Part shown: piece by piece, positions 13,376-14,553 of the stretch | Position numbering within the stretch: the stretch's first letter is position 1 | How the letters are laid out: each line of letters opens with the position of its first letter | NCBI GenBank assembly: GCA_017959525.1 | Contig: JAGDAL010000150.1 | Location: forward strand, 1-14,553 | Source: Lachnospiraceae bacterium | Lineage (GTDB): Bacteria > Bacillota > Clostridia > Lachnospirales > Lachnospiraceae | Direction: 5' to 3' | DNA: 14,553 bases | The notes under the pieces: model-generated | Databases searched by the model: none | Seen by the model: the letters and a program-made list of their open reading frames with translations, nothing else | What the model was told of the DNA's origin: nothing | Position numbers and translations under genes: made by a program

Positions 13376-14553
13376 ATGGGAACAATGAAAGAGGAAATGC
13401 TGCAGTTAACCAAGGAACTGGTGGCTGTGGCAAGTGTGAATACCACTGCGGGAGAGAAGGACATCGGAGTATTTTTGGAAGGGTATTTGCGAAAGATTCC
13501 ATACTTTGCAAAACATCCGGAATACGTAATTGTACAACCGTTACCGAATGATCCGTTGGAGCGACGGAATGTATTTGCCTTGTTGCGAGGGGAAAAGGAC
13601 GACAATTGCAATACGATGTTGCTTCACGGACATACGGATACGGTGGGTGTGGAAGATTACGGGGCACTACAGGAAGATGCCTTTGACTGTGACCGGTTGG
13701 CAGAGAGATTGCAGCAGGTGGAATTGCCGGAGGAGGTGCGACGGGATTTGGAGTCCGGGGATTACCTCTTCGGTCGCGGCGCCTGCGATATGAAAAGCGG
13801 CGATGCGGTTTTTCTGGTGTTGTTAAAGCATATCTCCGAAGCGATTGAGGACTTCTCCGGCAACCTTCTGTTGTCTTTAAATCCGGTGGAAGAGAATCTG
13901 CATACGGGCATTACCACGGGCATCCGGGTCATCGAGGAACTGCGGGCCATGTATGATCTCACCTATGTGCTGGCCATCAATAACGACTACACCTGCCCTA
14001 TGTATCCGGGGGATGAGCATCAATACATTTACACCGGTGTGGGTGGGAAGCTGTTGCCTTGCTTCTACATACAGGGGCGGGAAACACATGTAGGGCAATG
14101 CTTCGAAGGGTATGATCCGACCCAGGTTATGGCAGAGTTGATTCGGGAAATCAATTTGAATCCGGCTTACGGAGATTCCTATATGGAGGAATGCGGATTG
14201 CCACCGGCCCTGCTCAAAAGTAAGGACTTAAAAGGGTGGTATAACGTACAGACCGTAAAAGAAGCGCTGGTGTACTTTAACTACTTTGTCTTGCGTTCCC
14301 CGGTCACAGAGATTACGAAGCAACTGATCACTGCGGCAGAAAAAGCGGTGGATGCGGCCATGGATACCATGAATGCGCATTATCTTGCATATTGCAAGAA
14401 GAGCAACAAAGAGTATCAGCCCATTGCAAATCCTTGGGACGTATGCACTTACAGCGACTTATATTTGCTGGCAAGAAAACTGGACCATCATGTGGATGCA
14501 CTTTTGGAGGAAGAGGCGAAGCGTTTGCAAGAAGAAGGCGTAGATTTGCGGGA
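13376..14553 (+). CDS. rocB: RocB-type M20 family metallohydrolase, arginine utilisation (3' end outside window)
   Basis: The frame is open to the right edge; 392 residues are visible of a family that is usually about 560 long. M20 metal-site motifs are present: HGHTDTV (84-90; metal ligand His86, Asp88), GRGACDMKSG (133-142; bridging Asp138) and NPVEEN (169-174; general base Glu172, ligand Glu173). The blocks DYGALQEDAF, SGDYLFGRG, PGD-x3-YIYTG-x2-GK (211-225) and GRETHVG (234-240, His238) fit the RocB branch as I remember it, a group encoded with arginine catabolism genes in Bacillus whose exact reaction is not firmly established. ATG at 13376, 13385 or 13397 could start it; none has a well-spaced ribosome site. 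The gene follows a terminator hairpin with no promoter between, so read-through from operon 2 or a promoter inside the ATPase gene is needed. The ARG-boxed transporters upstream support an arginine link. Confidence 0.83.
   Translation, partial: MGTMKEEMLQLTKELVAVASVNTTAGEKDIGVFLEGYLRKIPYFAKHPEYVIVQPLPNDPLERRNVFALLRGEKDDNCNTMLLHGHTDTVGVEDYGALQEDAFDCDRLAERLQQVELPEEVRRDLESGDYLFGRGACDMKSGDAVFLVLLKHISEAIEDFSGNLLLSLNPVEENLHTGITTGIRVIEELRAMYDLTYVLAINNDYTCPMYPGDEHQYIYTGVGGKLLPCFYIQGRETHVGQCFEGYDPTQVMAELIREINLNPAYGDSYMEECGLPPALLKSKDLKGWYNVQTVKEALVYFNYFVLRSPVTEITKQLITAAEKAVDAAMDTMNAHYLAYCKKSNKEYQPIANPWDVCTYSDLYLLARKLDHHVDALLEEEAKRLQEEGVDLR

Noticed and set aside
13231..13551. A 106-codon frame bridging ATPase 2 and the RocB-type gene
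   Set aside because: It overlaps two well supported genes in a different frame, crosses the hairpin and is basic low-quality sequence typical of a shadow frame.

Overview
The window looks like a chromosomal stretch from a Gram-positive Clostridia-type gut or rumen bacterium, probably Lachnospiraceae. This is an inference from lipoprotein-type solute-binding proteins, strong AGGAGG-type ribosome sites, a YesL-family protein, the LplB/YtcP/LipO type of sugar transporter and a RocB-type hydrolase. No mobile element, CRISPR array, tRNA or rRNA was seen. No gene-free gap exceeds 300 bases.

Region 1 (1-3084). The C-terminus of a probably secreted protein with two copies of a beta-rich domain runs in from the left edge. 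It meets, convergently and with a 15-base overlap, a minus-strand cluster made of a LacI-family repressor gene, a YesL (DUF624) membrane protein and a single-pass membrane protein. The LacI gene is full length but carries two in-frame stop codons (TGA at codon 232, TAG at codon 256), so it reads as a pseudogene.

Region 2 (3085-8515). A 265-base divergent promoter region holds a good promoter in each direction and six TGTAAA half-sites. It drives a plus-strand operon of two sugar ABC permeases, a lipoprotein solute-binding protein and a cytoplasmic GH32 beta-fructosidase, closed by a strong terminator. The likely job is uptake and hydrolysis of sucrose or fructo-oligosaccharides. The operon has no ATPase of its own and presumably uses a shared MsmX-type one.

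Region 3 (8516-13371). Two tandem paralogous polar amino-acid ABC transporter operons follow, each ordered binding lipoprotein, permease, ATPase, with roughly 85% amino-acid identity by eye. Both have a TGAATAAACATTC element matching the ArgR/AhrC ARG box, so the substrate is probably arginine or another basic amino acid. The control regions differ: operon 1 has four box-like elements about 31 bases apart, whereas operon 2 has one clear box and an intrinsic-terminator hairpin between its promoter and first gene.

Region 4 (13376-14553). A 5' portion of a RocB-type M20 metallohydrolase (arginine utilisation family) runs off the right edge. It begins five bases after another terminator-like hairpin. 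Together with the ARG boxes it suggests an arginine uptake and use locus. The most interesting material is this differently wired duplicated arginine circuit and the broken LacI gene beside an apparently intact fructan operon. I do not see a clearly new kind of system.
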